Source of the DNA: a bacterium
Lineage (GTDB): Bacteria > Patescibacteria > Microgenomatia > Levybacterales > GWA1-39-11
NCBI GenBank assembly: GCA_021825285.1
Contig: JAKAHW010000008.1
Location: 1-15,503 of the forward strand
Length of the DNA: 15,503 bases
Direction of reading: 5' to 3'
Both the position numbers and the translations under genes were made by a program. This document shows positions 1 to 7,799 of this stretch, piece by piece. Positions within the stretch are counted from its first letter, which is position 1, and every line of letters starts with the position of its first letter. The notes beneath the pieces are model-generated. The model had not been told where the DNA came from and searched no databases. It was given only the letters and a program-made list of their open reading frames with translations.

Positions 1-2
1 AT

Positions 3-578
3 ATACTGTTTATCGAAGTGGCGCTTATGCCCGGGAAAGGGCAGTTAATTCTCACAGGACAGCTTGGAGATGTTATGAAAGAAAGCTGCCAGGCTGCTAT
101 GTCATACATCCGTGCGCGTGCGGAAAAATTTGGCATTAAGGACAATTTTTATCAAAAACTGGATGTTCACGTCCACGTTCCGGAAGGCGCAGTACCAAAA
201 GATGGGCCTTCGGCAGGAGGAGCAATTACAACCGCGCTTGTGTCAGCCCTTACAAAGATTCCGGTAAAACATACTGTTGGGATGACTGGAGAAGTAACGC
301 TTCGCGGCAGAATTCTTGAAATAGGCGGAGTTAAGGAAAAAGTGATTGCAGCACACCGAGCAGGATTAAAGACGATAATTTTGCCGAAAGAAAATAGGAA
401 AGATTTGGAAGATGTTCCAAAACAGGTCTTAAAAGATCTAAGGTTTGTATTTGTTTCTCATATGGATGATGTCTTAAAAATTGCCCTTACAAAACCAATA
501 GCAGGACTTCAAGAGATGAAAGGCGAAAAACATTCTTCAACAAATATTACTCATTTGCAGCCAACACCTGCGGACTAA
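3..578 (+). CDS. lon: Lon ATP-dependent protease, C-terminal proteolytic domain (5' truncated by window)
   Basis: Lon degrades misfolded and regulatory cytosolic proteins as an ATP-driven hexamer. Only the serine-protease domain is in the window. The reading frame is open from base 3 and matches the Lon P-domain start ([14 protein letters not shown], then [11 protein letters not shown]). The catalytic serine lies in PKDGPSAGG (codon at 210-212) and the catalytic lysine is the second Lys of GGVKEKV (codon at 339-341). Their spacing of 43 residues equals that of E. coli S679/K722. The ATPase domain lies upstream of the window. The C-terminus carries about 25 extra polar residues after the conserved domain. 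An in-frame GTG at 18 is an internal valine codon, not a start. No convincing terminator follows the TAA stop. Confidence 0.95.
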   Translation: MLFIEVALMPGKGQLILTGQLGDVMKESCQAAMSYIRARAEKFGIKDNFYQKLDVHVHVPEGAVPKDGPSAGGAITTALVSALTKIPVKHTVGMTGEVTLRGRILEIGGVKEKVIAAHRAGLKTIILPKENRKDLEDVPKQVLKDLRFVFVSHMDDVLKIALTKPIAGLQEMKGEKHSSTNITHLQPTPAD

Positions 579-644
579 TCCCCCCCAAATTTTTACTCGG
601 TTTAAGCAAATAGTTTTTGAGTCCTAGCTTAAACAATTTCGCAA

Positions 645-672
645 TTGACAACCCGACAGAAAGTAATATAAT
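645..672 (+). promoter_or_regulatory. Sigma70-type promoter of the 129-aa gene
   Basis: TTGACA (645-650) and TATAAT (667-672) are both perfect consensus hexamers, 16 bp apart. The expected transcription start is about 679-681, almost at the ATG at 683, so the mRNA would have essentially no leader. Confidence 0.8.
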
Positions 673-682
673 TTGCTCTATT

Positions 683-1072
683 ATGGGTGGTTTGGAAGAG
701 GTACGTTATGCTGATGTTCGTGCTCAAGAAGGAGCTTTGCTTCAAAGAGAAACTACTGATGTAGCAAAACAATTTCCACAAGGTAAGTTCCCTTTCTCAG
801 AGGGAAGGAATGGAGAAAGCATCCCCGGGAAAGTAGTAGGTTATCAAATGCGAGGGGCAGAAACGAGAGCTGTAAGCGGAGCTTTTGTTTTGGGGCCTGA
901 TGGCGTTTTCCTTCATGATGTAGGTTTCGAAATGAGAATAGGGGGAGGAATAGTGCCATACGTTACTCCTTGCAAAGTCAGAGAAGCAACTCCGGAGGAA
1001 CATTTTGATCTTCGAGGGGAAATCAGGAGAGCAAACGACAAACTAAAGGATATAAAGATGAGAAATGGGTAG
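683..1072 (+). CDS. Hypothetical protein, 129 aa
   Basis: I do not recognise a family. The start chosen is ATG 683, because a consensus promoter (645-672) lies immediately upstream; the longer frame from TTG 617 would put that promoter inside the coding sequence. The protein is soluble, with no signal peptide or membrane segment. It is Gly/Arg/Glu-rich with a central beta-like stretch (GAFVLGPDGVFLHDVGFEMR, then a GGG turn). A charged helical tail (HFDLRGEIRRANDKLKDIKM) closes it. No Shine-Dalgarno sequence precedes the start, in line with leaderless translation. Confidence 0.65.
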   Translation: MGGLEEVRYADVRAQEGALLQRETTDVAKQFPQGKFPFSEGRNGESIPGKVVGYQMRGAETRAVSGAFVLGPDGVFLHDVGFEMRIGGGIVPYVTPCKVREATPEEHFDLRGEIRRANDKLKDIKMRNG

Positions 1073-1121
1073 CTTTTGGCCGGAGACGCATAATCCCCAA
1101 TTTTCCCAAAACTCCAAATTC

Positions 1122-1130
1122 TGATATTAT
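1122..1130 (+). promoter_or_regulatory. Extended -10 promoter of the 130-aa membrane protein gene
   Basis: TGATATTAT fits an extended -10 element (TGnTATTAT). It ends 7 bp before the ATG at 1138, so the predicted transcription start coincides with the start codon. No consensus -35 is visible. Confidence 0.5.
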
Positions 1131-1137
1131 TAAACAT

Positions 1138-1530
1138 ATGGGTTTAGCAGGATTTTATTTACTATTTGTTGTGGGTGGTGTTTTGGTTGAAACTTTGGCT
1201 ACTAAACTATATTTTGGTTTGACCAAGAGACACCTACACAAATCCCATTTCAGGTTTGCTCGCTATTTTTTTCTTCTAACTTTTCCTCTGGTCGGTACTT
1301 TAGTTGTGATTAATTTCCAAGGTTTGTCTTTGCTTAAAATATTTCTCGTATTTTCATTAATTGGTCCATTTTTTGAATGGCTAGTTGGTTTTTCTTATTA
1401 TCAAGTTGTTGGAGCAAGGCTTTGGACGTATAAAAAATTTACTTACCTAGGGCATTCTAGTCTTCTCGCTGCCCCTCTTTGGGGAATGGCCGGAGTTCTC
1501 TTTTGGCTCCTCGCACAGAAGGTAATATAA
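1138..1530 (+). CDS. Small multi-pass membrane protein, 130 aa
   Basis: There are about four hydrophobic segments: roughly residues 3-22, 43-60, 66-85 and 106-127. The motif FEWLVGFSYYQ, followed by RLWTYKKF and PLWG, loosely resembles the CmpB-type putative ABC-transporter membrane family (PF06541), which has E..G, W-Y and WG signatures in the same order. That resemblance is from memory and weak. The gene has no Shine-Dalgarno sequence and a close extended -10 element. It converges on the next membrane-protein gene with only 5 bp between the stops. Confidence 0.65.
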   Translation: MGLAGFYLLFVVGGVLVETLATKLYFGLTKRHLHKSHFRFARYFFLLTFPLVGTLVVINFQGLSLLKIFLVFSLIGPFFEWLVGFSYYQVVGARLWTYKKFTYLGHSSLLAAPLWGMAGVLFWLLAQKVI

Positions 1531-1535
1531 ATAAT

Positions 1536-1976
1536 TTACTTGAATATTTTTTGTGTTCTGAGGACTTCAATTATCTTTCCGCGGGTTCCAAGCGCGCGTC
1601 CAAACAGAATTCCCGAAAGGAGCGCAAATCCTACCGTTCCGACCTCAAAATTATGAGTAAAATATCCCACAATTCTTGTTCGAAGCAGCGTAAAAAAAAT
1701 ATAAAGTACGAGTATTCCTATGCCAAAAACATCAAGCCTGCTTACTACTTTTTTTGCATCATGACTCCAAGAAATATGAAACATCCTTGAAGCGATAATT
1801 CCTATCCCACAGCCTGCAAACAAACCGAAAATGGCATAATCCAGGCGCAGTGTTCCTTGAAAGATGTCGTAAGCGAGTAGACAAACCAGAATTAAAGAGA
1901 TTAAAAAATAAAGTCGTAATCTGAAGCGCAAACGTTTATCAATGTGGTGGGAATGACGGCGTAAAGACTTGGGCAC
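1536..1976 (-). CDS. Hypothetical membrane protein, 146 aa (GTG start)
   Basis: A basic, His-rich N-terminus (residues 1-20) is followed by about four hydrophobic segments, near 23-39, 47-64, 82-98 and 112-128. The loop between segments two and three (SHDAKKVV) and the C-terminal tail are polar. I do not recognise the family. The start is GTG at 1976; TGATACAAT lies 6 bp upstream and no Shine-Dalgarno sequence is present, so a leaderless mRNA is likely. It is convergent with the preceding membrane protein gene. Confidence 0.6.
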   Translation of the reverse strand: MPKSLRRHSHHIDKRLRFRLRLYFLISLILVCLLAYDIFQGTLRLDYAIFGLFAGCGIGIIASRMFHISWSHDAKKVVSRLDVFGIGILVLYIFFTLLRTRIVGYFTHNFEVGTVGFALLSGILFGRALGTRGKIIEVLRTQKIFK

Positions 1977-1982
1977 AACTTG

Positions 1983-1991
1983 ATTGTATCA
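1983..1991 (-). promoter_or_regulatory. Extended -10 promoter (TGATACAAT) of the 146-aa membrane protein gene
   Basis: On the minus strand TGATACAAT ends 6 bp before the GTG start. The same nonamer occurs upstream of the type IV secretion operon (9511-9519), which supports it as a real promoter element of this genome. Confidence 0.55.
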
Positions 1992-2080
1992 AATTTTCTG
2001 TGACCCTAAGGTTCATCTATTCGAACTATTTTTAGGTTGGATGGCTGAGTTATATTCAGTCTTTGAGGAGGTAGAATCGG

Positions 2081-2542
2081 ATGAATAAGCCTCAAAACAT
2101 ACTTTTTAGTTCAGAACTGTTTGATGAAGATACATTCTACAAAGCTTTTTTAAATGACTTAGAAAACTGTAAAAAAGAAATCATTATCGAAAGCCCTTTT
2201 ATCACAACAGAAAGGATGAATAGCTTTCGATCGGTCTTTAAAAAGATTTTAGAAAAAGGAATTAGAATTTATGTCATTACGCGTGATCCAAAAGAGCATA
2301 AAGAAACCATGGAATACCAGTCGGAAGAAGAAATAACTAACTTCGAGACAATGGGCGTTCAAACGTTTCTTTGTTCCGGCAATCATCATCGGAAGCTGGC
2401 TATTATTGACAGAAAGATACTTTGGGAAGGAAGTTTAAATATTCTTTCACAAAACAACAGTAGGGAAATAATGAGAAGAATCGAAAGTCAAGATTTTGCT
2501 TTTGAAATGTTTAATTTTTTAAGACTCAATGAATATATTTAG
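2081..2542 (+). CDS. Phospholipase D-like (single HKD motif) nuclease-family protein, 153 aa
   Basis: The HKD catalytic motif is present as H103-R-K105-(x4)-D110, followed by G117-S-L-N120 (the GS.N element of PLD-superfamily enzymes). The N-terminal part (KKEIIIESPFIT, residues 31-42) is the usual first strand of a PLD fold. There is a single HKD motif, so an active enzyme would have to dimerise as Nuc-type endonucleases do. It starts at ATG 2081 with a strong Shine-Dalgarno sequence (GAGGAGGT, 2066-2073), unlike the leaderless genes around it. A TATATT at 2051-2056 may be its -10. Its stop overlaps the convergent XRE gene by 4 bp. Substrate (DNA, RNA or lipid) cannot be told from sequence; the company of an XRE regulator and an OLD-like ATPase suggests defence, which is inference. 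Confidence 0.85.
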   Translation: MNKPQNILFSSELFDEDTFYKAFLNDLENCKKEIIIESPFITTERMNSFRSVFKKILEKGIRIYVITRDPKEHKETMEYQSEEEITNFETMGVQTFLCSGNHHRKLAIIDRKILWEGSLNILSQNNSREIMRRIESQDFAFEMFNFLRLNEYI

Positions 2543-2745
2543 AAAGGCAATATCTCCGAGGATTTAACTTTCAAGGCTTTTGCAATTTTCTCGATAATAT
2601 CTATTGATGGGTTTTCTTCCCCTCTTTCGATCCGGGCAAAATAATTTACGTGAATCTCTGCCATATCAGCAACTTCAGCTTGTGTTAATTCAGCCTTCAG
2701 TCTTGCCTTTTTTATATTTTTTCCGAGTTGTATTTGTGAACCCAT
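2539..2745 (-). CDS. XRE-family helix-turn-helix transcriptional regulator, 68 aa
   Basis: This is a single HTH_3 (Cro/C1-type) domain. The KNIKKARLKAELTQAEVADMAE helices are followed by the recognition helix VNYFARIERGEENPS and the closing IEKIAKALKVKSSEIL. It has no additional ligand domain, so it probably acts as a dimeric repressor. ATG 2745 is chosen over the in-frame TTG at 2760, because TATAAT (2752-2757) lies between them and would be inside the longer frame. The gene sits 41 bp downstream of the OLD-like ATPase gene on the same strand and may regulate it or the facing PLD-like gene. Confidence 0.9.
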   Translation of the reverse strand: MGSQIQLGKNIKKARLKAELTQAEVADMAEIHVNYFARIERGEENPSIDIIEKIAKALKVKSSEILPF

Positions 2746-2751
2746 GAGGTG

Positions 2752-2757
2752 ATTATA
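2752..2757 (-). promoter_or_regulatory. -10 element (TATAAT) of the XRE regulator gene
   Basis: A perfect TATAAT on the minus strand ends 6 bp before ATG 2745, predicting a leaderless transcript. No good -35 is seen. Confidence 0.5.
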
Positions 2758-2786
2758 CAACTTTTAGGGATAATTTTACTATGTAC

Positions 2787-4250
2787 TTAACTATAGAGGA
2801 AATTTGTGAATTTTTTATCAAATACTTTTTTAAGCTGTTTCTTTATTTTTAAATTTTCTAGATATTTCTTAGCAAAACTTTCTTGAGTAAATCCAAGCTT
2901 AGAGATAAGGTCTAAGAGAAAGTATGAAGAATCAAAATTAGCAAAATCCTTTTCTTTAAGCATGCTTGGTTTAATATCTCCCATTAATACAAGTTTATGT
3001 TCTTTCTTTTTCTTTGTATTGATTATTTGGCAGATCATTTTTTTAATCTGTTCCGTTGATTTTCCTGAAATCTTTGATAATATTTTGTAATTTACAAAAT
3101 ATGATTCTAAGCAATATCTAGATAATTTTATAAAATGTGGGTCAGTAGGATGCGGATCTACTTGGTTATCTCCATCAATCAAAAAGTACGCTTCTTTGAA
3201 CAGACCGCGTGATTGACGTTGAGATACACCCGCATACAATGTTGAAATGGCAGTCTTACCATTTAATGACTGAATATTAATACAATTACTGGGTTTCCCT
3301 ATTGTTAATAAAAACTGTTTGATAACTAATTCATGAAACGGATCTTCAACAAACACAGTTTTTGAATCTTGATCTGAGATTACAAATTTAACAATGTCTC
3401 CGCTGATTTCTCTTTTTATAGAATCTGGAACAGATTTGTTAATAATAATTCTTTTTTGTTCATTAAAATATAAAAACTTACAGTTAGCCCTAAAGCTATC
3501 TTCAAAAACAATTCTTGCATGAGTAGTTACAATCACCTGTTTTTTATATGTCTTAGAAAATGTTTTTAGAAATTTGAATAAATTTTCCTCAAGCGCCCAA
3601 TTTAAATGAATCTCAGGTTCATCAATAAGTAAAATCTCAAATGAATCACGGAAAAATTGAATATTAAAAACAAGAGATAGAATCTCTTGCTCACCAGTAC
3701 TTAATTGGTCTGACTCAAATATATACTTATCGAATTTTTCTACCTGAAAATATGGGGCTCCATTTTTAAAATCCCAATTTATTAATTTATAATTTGGAAA
3801 TATGCTCTTGATTAATTTTCCATATTCTTCTTTAAGTTGCTCGATAATCTGTCCAGCGTTCAAGGTTTTACCTAATTCTTTAAATCTTTCAAGAAAATCT
3901 CTTCCTACAACTTCAGGAAAAGAATAGTAAGGGTCATAAGTATTATCATTAAACACTTTGTTAATAAAATTACCTATAATTGCCGCTTTTCGTTCTCCAC
4001 TCCTTTCTATATCTTGATAAATCTGTAATATATTCTTTCGTTCTGAATTTCTTTTTGGGTTGTATAGGAGAGATTTATCTGCTTTTTCTTCTTTCACTTT
4101 TTTAAGTATTGTTGATTTACCAGTACCGTTAGGTCCCGACAAGATAGTAAGCCACTCTTCAAATTCAATTTGGAAATCAATTAGAGGTAAGTTATCACCC
4201 TGCGGATAGAGGTTTATTGCAACATTTTGTATAGGTAAGTTTTTTTCCAC
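2787..4250 (-). CDS. OLD-like ATP-binding protein with C-terminal TOPRIM/DUF4435-like domain, ~487 aa
   Basis: Numbering is from GTG 4250. The ABC/SMC-type ATPase has Walker A GPNGTGKST (39-47), signature LSTGEQ (183-188), Walker B ILLIDEPE (206-213) and an H-loop TTHA (242-245). This layout matches AAA_15/AAA_21 proteins of the OLD family. The C-terminal third has acidic motifs FVEDPFHE (300-307) and FLIDGDN (356-362) and then ESYF (382-385), as expected of a TOPRIM or DUF4435-type nuclease. OLD, Gabija GajA and PARIS (AriA plus DUF4435 AriB) share this ATPase-plus-TOPRIM logic and act against phage; a defence role here is inference. Start: the frame is open to ATG 4373, but that overlaps the M23 gene by 91 bp and spans the terminator at 4251-4269. 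GTG 4250 is the first plausible start downstream. The start is therefore uncertain and has no Shine-Dalgarno sequence. Confidence 0.8.
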   Translation of the reverse strand: MEKNLPIQNVAINLYPQGDNLPLIDFQIEFEEWLTILSGPNGTGKSTILKKVKEEKADKSLLYNPKRNSERKNILQIYQDIERSGERKAAIIGNFINKVFNDNTYDPYYSFPEVVGRDFLERFKELGKTLNAGQIIEQLKEEYGKLIKSIFPNYKLINWDFKNGAPYFQVEKFDKYIFESDQLSTGEQEILSLVFNIQFFRDSFEILLIDEPEIHLNWALEENLFKFLKTFSKTYKKQVIVTTHARIVFEDSFRANCKFLYFNEQKRIIINKSVPDSIKREISGDIVKFVISDQDSKTVFVEDPFHELVIKQFLLTIGKPSNCINIQSLNGKTAISTLYAGVSQRQSRGLFKEAYFLIDGDNQVDPHPTDPHFIKLSRYCLESYFVNYKILSKISGKSTEQIKKMICQIINTKKKKEHKLVLMGDIKPSMLKEKDFANFDSSYFLLDLISKLGFTQESFAKKYLENLKIKKQLKKVFDKKFTNFLYS

Positions 4251-4269
4251 AAAAAAAGCCCTTTCGGGC
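4251..4269 (-). terminator. Intrinsic terminator of the type IV secretion operon
   Basis: On the minus strand, GCCC-GAAA-GGGC (4258-4269) is followed directly by seven T (4251-4257). It lies 13 bp beyond the M23 peptidase stop. The stem is short but all G-C with a stable GAAA loop. Confidence 0.75.
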
Positions 4270-4282
4270 AGATGTATACATA

Positions 4283-4915
4283 TTATATAGGATTTCCAGA
4301 CAAAAATGTTCTCGGGTTCACAGGTATTCCAAAAACATCTATTTGAAAATGAACATGTGGTCCGGTTGACCAACCCGTGCTTCCCTCAAGTCCAATTACT
4401 TGATCCGTTGTCTTTATTTCTTCACCGGGAATAACCAAAATCTTATCTAAATGCCCATAAATTGACGTTATATTGTTCCCATGGTCAATTATGATGTGTT
4501 TTCCATATCCCCAGAATATCTCCCCTGCATATATTACTTTTCCGGGCATAAAAGCAGTTACGGGGTCACCAGTTCTGCTTTCGGGGTTTGCGATATCAAT
4601 TCCGGTATGAAGTGGTTGATATGGAAGGTCTATTGCACCAAACTCTAAGGTTACAACCCCATGAACAGGCCAAACCATAGGGGCATTAATTGTTGCTATA
4701 ACCTTGCCTGTTGCCGGGTCATGGATTTGGATAGCATTTGTTTGGGTATTAACCGTTGCAAGACGGTCTGAGACTATATCTATTCCACTTTGGGTAAGCA
4801 AAATGACGGCAACAAAGGGTAAAAGTAAAACTCCGACAAATGTCAAAATGACGTACTTTAATTCTTTTCTAAAAGAAAAGGCTGCAATAATTGATTTTAT
4901 ATATAATGGATTCAC
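4283..4915 (-). CDS. M23-family peptidoglycan endopeptidase of the type IV secretion operon, 210 aa
   Basis: One N-terminal membrane anchor (about residues 21-41) is followed by an extracytoplasmic region and an M23 (LytM-like) domain. The zinc-site motifs are intact: H103-T-G-I-D107 and H187-V-H189, with GHLD (154-157) between them. M23 enzymes cleave peptide cross-links in peptidoglycan. In secretion operons they are thought to open the wall locally for the channel. It starts at GTG 4915, and its GTGA overlaps the VirB4 stop by 4 bp, indicating translational coupling. It is the last gene of the operon. Confidence 0.92.
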   Translation of the reverse strand: MNPLYIKSIIAAFSFRKELKYVILTFVGVLLLPFVAVILLTQSGIDIVSDRLATVNTQTNAIQIHDPATGKVIATINAPMVWPVHGVVTLEFGAIDLPYQPLHTGIDIANPESRTGDPVTAFMPGKVIYAGEIFWGYGKHIIIDHGNNITSIYGHLDKILVIPGEEIKTTDQVIGLEGSTGWSTGPHVHFQIDVFGIPVNPRTFLSGNPI

Positions 4916-6720
4916 TTAAGTTTAAAGCGCTCGGAAGGGGATGTGGTGATAAAAGGATGTTCTTTTTCCGAGGCTACAACTTTTATAGCAACATGGTTTT
5001 GGTCGGCTATTATTAACGCTTCACCTCTGTCGCATCCCAACAAAAACTTTTGTTCGTATTCGCTTAACTTAAATTCACGTGCAACCCCCCTGATGGTTGT
5101 CGTATCTTGTCTCATTAGAATCCTAAGTGATGCTTGCGAGGCTATAGCTTTTCCGTATTCGCTGTTTAAAAAGTCATTTGCTTGCTGGGAGATAATACTA
5201 ACCCCTAAAAAGTATTTACGAGCCCTTCTGGTTAATCCCGATACAAACTTTGCACTTTCTTCGTGCTGTAGTAGCATCCACCCTTCATCAATAACAAGTA
5301 GTCTTTTTTGTAAGTTACTTTTTACTTGGTTATAAACAAAGTTTGAGATAACCATCATCATAATTTGCCTTAATGACTCTGAAAGATCTTTAATATCAAA
5401 AACAACAAGCCTGTTATCAAGTTTTATGTTTGTTTGGGAATCAAAAACGGAAGACAATGAGCCAGTAACATACTTTTCTAGCCTAGTTGCAAGTTTTCTT
5501 TCATGTATTGCCTTAAGTGTTTTATAAAGGTCTTTAAGTAGTGGGTATTCCTGTTCTTTTTTTGGTCTACCCCTGCGTGGTTTTAAGGATTTTTTGATTT
5601 GCTTCCCTTTGAGGGTAAAACCGAAACCTTTGTAGGTTTGAATTATTGCCTTATCAACCACCGCTTTTTCTTCAGGCGTTAATCCTTCAACCATTAAAGA
5701 TACAAGCTCGGTTAAATCTTGTATGTGCTCCGATAAATTGCCCTCACTACTATATGAACTTAAAGAAAAGTCGAAGGGATTTATTTTCTCTTTCGATTTA
5801 ACGGAAAACTTTATATACGTTCCCGACACGGAATTTGTTAGTTGTTTATATTCGCGTTCCGGATCAATAACTATCACTTTTGTCCCCTGCATTAACTGCC
5901 TTAGAATTTCCACTTTTGCGGTATATGATTTACCGCTTCCCGACTGGGCAAAGATAATACTGTTTGCGTTATTTAATGAAAATCTGTCGATTGTTACTAA
6001 AGAGTTACTAGATTTATTTATGCCGTAAAGAATCCCTGATTCTGAAACGAGTTCGGAGGATATAAACGGAAAAGTTAGGGCAGCAGATGAACTGTCTAAA
6101 TTCCTTTTTTGCGAAAGTTTATTTTCTCCTCTTGGCAATACCGATTGCAGGGCTTCAAGTTGTTGAAATGTAGCTGTTTTTGCGTAAAAAAGACGGGTTG
6201 ATAATACGGTTTCTAAAAGTGTAGTTATTTTATTAAGTTCTATTAAAGAGTTTGCGGTAAGTGTTACATAAATTGAGATTTGGAATAGCTTTTCCTGCCC
6301 TCTTTGGATTTTGTTCTTAAGCTCAATTGCAGACTCTAGCGGATCTAATATTTCAGAACCGATAATTTTTCCTGTCTGTTGCATTGAGCGTTTGGTTGAC
6401 TCTAATTCCGTTATTTTCCTATTTAGCTTTGGAAGGGCAAGATAAGGGTCGATTTGTTCAATGTGATAGGAGATATCAATGTTATGGTTAAAGTTAATAA
6501 GCATATTAAGCCATCCGGTTGAGGCAACATAAGGAAAACCGGAAATAAATAGTGTTCGAACAAATTTATTCTCCATCTGAAGGTAGGTAGACTGTTCTTC
6601 AAGCCCCGAATAAGAAATAAGATCAATTTGATCTTGTTCTCCGAAATTGAAGTTTAGGGATTCCGAAAGCTTTTTCGCTTTCTTCTTTTTGCTTTCAAGA
6701 TATTTTAGGTTAAATAGCAT
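4912..6720 (-). CDS. virB4: VirB4/TraC-family type IV secretion ATPase, 602 aa
   Basis: This is the motor ATPase of the secretion/pilus system, cytoplasmic and membrane-associated. Numbering from ATG 6720: Walker A AQSGSGKSY (258-266), the VIVIDPEREY strand (283-292), Walker B LLVIDEGWM (474-482) and the SIISQQ sensor strand (508-513), all in VirB4 order. The first ~240 residues are the usual VirB4 N-terminal domain, but the protein is shorter than typical 750-850-aa VirB4. The upstream 205-aa gene appears to supply part of the missing N-terminus. Residues 380-390 contain a basic PRRGRPKK stretch resembling an AT-hook. ATG 6720 overlaps the preceding stop by 11 bp; an alternative ATG at 6753 gives 613 aa. 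Neither has a clear Shine-Dalgarno sequence. Confidence 0.92.
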   Translation of the reverse strand: MLFNLKYLESKKKKAKKLSESLNFNFGEQDQIDLISYSGLEEQSTYLQMENKFVRTLFISGFPYVASTGWLNMLINFNHNIDISYHIEQIDPYLALPKLNRKITELESTKRSMQQTGKIIGSEILDPLESAIELKNKIQRGQEKLFQISIYVTLTANSLIELNKITTLLETVLSTRLFYAKTATFQQLEALQSVLPRGENKLSQKRNLDSSSAALTFPFISSELVSESGILYGINKSSNSLVTIDRFSLNNANSIIFAQSGSGKSYTAKVEILRQLMQGTKVIVIDPEREYKQLTNSVSGTYIKFSVKSKEKINPFDFSLSSYSSEGNLSEHIQDLTELVSLMVEGLTPEEKAVVDKAIIQTYKGFGFTLKGKQIKKSLKPRRGRPKKEQEYPLLKDLYKTLKAIHERKLATRLEKYVTGSLSSVFDSQTNIKLDNRLVVFDIKDLSESLRQIMMMVISNFVYNQVKSNLQKRLLVIDEGWMLLQHEESAKFVSGLTRRARKYFLGVSIISQQANDFLNSEYGKAIASQASLRILMRQDTTTIRGVAREFKLSEYEQKFLLGCDRGEALIIADQNHVAIKVVASEKEHPFITTSPSERFKLK

Positions 6721-7327
6721 AAGTGTTATTAAATAAAGCCTTAAAGGTTTCACTTGTTAATTCTTGGGATTTAATCTGGTCGGGGTTATAGAACTTATAG
6801 AATAACTCCAATAATTCAAGATTGTTTAGTGGTCTTGTTTTCATCCCTAACTTCTCAAGTCCCTTTGAAACAATATCCTGATTAAGTAAAATTTGCTCTT
6901 TTACCATTGAAAAATCGGTTGTTTTGTCCGTTGGTTTATAAGGAATAACAATATAAAACTTACGGGACAAAATCTTATTTCCCGAAACCAAGTTTTGGAT
7001 AAACTCGCAATAGTTTTTTATTTGTTCAATGTACACTTTTTCCGCTTCTCCGCTTAAATTCTTGGAAAACTCTTCCAAGTAACGATCAATGTCTACTTCT
7101 CTAACTCTTATAAGTATTTGAAGGGGACAAGGAAGAGAGTTTAAAAAGTTTTGGAAGTTATCGATTAAAGTGTCCTGCTCATCCTCACTTTTAAGCTCAA
7201 AATTAATAGAAGAGGTTTCAAGAATTGTCCGGTAATTATTGTTTGGTAAAACCAAAACACTATCCCTTACTTCTTTTATTTGTATTTGAGATCTTGCGGA
7301 TGCTTTAGATTTTTTGAAGGTGAACAT
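6710..7327 (-). CDS. VirB4 N-terminal-domain-like protein of the type IV secretion operon, 205 aa
   Basis: The protein is soluble and has no P-loop. It combines a beta-rich N-terminus (EVRDSVLVLPNNNYRTILE, then SSINFELKS), a LPCPLQILIRVREVDIDRYL element and a KFYIVIPYKP strand. This pattern resembles the N-terminal region of TraC/VirB4 ATPases, where an SxNF element followed by 'P.Q' strands is common. Encoded directly before a short VirB4, it is best read as a detached N-domain or VirB4 partner (inference). ATG 7327 has a strong Shine-Dalgarno sequence (AAAGGAGGGG a few bases upstream). It overlaps the PrgI gene by 23 bp and virB4 by 11 bp. Confidence 0.8.
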   Translation of the reverse strand: MFTFKKSKASARSQIQIKEVRDSVLVLPNNNYRTILETSSINFELKSEDEQDTLIDNFQNFLNSLPCPLQILIRVREVDIDRYLEEFSKNLSGEAEKVYIEQIKNYCEFIQNLVSGNKILSRKFYIVIPYKPTDKTTDFSMVKEQILLNQDIVSKGLEKLGMKTRPLNNLELLELFYKFYNPDQIKSQELTSETFKALFNNTYAI

Positions 7328-7799
7328 TTACCCCTCCTTTCTGAAAGCTTATTTTGGCATTAGGATTATTGAGCAAGTTTTCAATTATTGCCTGTTCTGC
7401 AATTTTAAGTTTATTAACAACTTTTGTGTCTTTTGCGTGTGATTTAGCTTTAGTTTTATTCTTAGTCTCAAAAATAGGCAAAACAACATCTCTTAGCGTT
7501 ACGTCATTTTTATTAAATACATAGAAACGTGGTCTAAAGTAATAGGCCGATAAAACAAATAGCCAATTTAAAACAACGCGCCCCTTTATACGTAACGAAA
7601 GCGTAATAAATGTTATGAAGTTAATGATAAATAAAGGGAATTTATAGAAGGTTAAAGATAGCCTGTGGGGAAATACAGCATAAATAAAGGTTGCAACAAA
7701 AAGAGATGCGAGCAATAAGATAATTTGAGTTAAATTAAGATTTGCCGCAATTCTATCCTCAACCGTTGTAATTTGTGCCGGTATTACTGTTGTTCTCAT
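7305..7799 (-). CDS. PrgI-family (VirB3-like) membrane protein, 164 aa
   Basis: The N-terminus (VIPAQITTVEDRI, then NLNLTQIILLLAS) and two closely spaced membrane segments (about 22-42 and 49-67) are followed by RPRFYVFNK. This matches the PrgI family (PF12666), which occupies the VirB3 position next to VirB4 in Gram-positive and CPR type IV secretion systems. The C-terminal ~60 residues are Lys-rich and cytoplasmic. Its ATGA start overlaps the upstream stop by 4 bp, and a Shine-Dalgarno sequence (AAGGAGG) lies about 5 bp before the ATG. Confidence 0.88.
   Translation of the reverse strand: MRTTVIPAQITTVEDRIAANLNLTQIILLLASLFVATFIYAVFPHRLSLTFYKFPLFIINFITFITLSLRIKGRVVLNWLFVLSAYYFRPRFYVFNKNDVTLRDVVLPIFETKNKTKAKSHAKDTKVVNKLKIAEQAIIENLLNNPNAKISFQKGGVNVHLQKI

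Noticed and set aside
4251..4373. N-terminal extension of the OLD-like ATPase to ATG 4373
   Set aside because: It would lie in the M23 coding region in another frame and read through the terminator hairpin; the sequence is Cys/Trp-rich and unlike an ATPase N-terminus.
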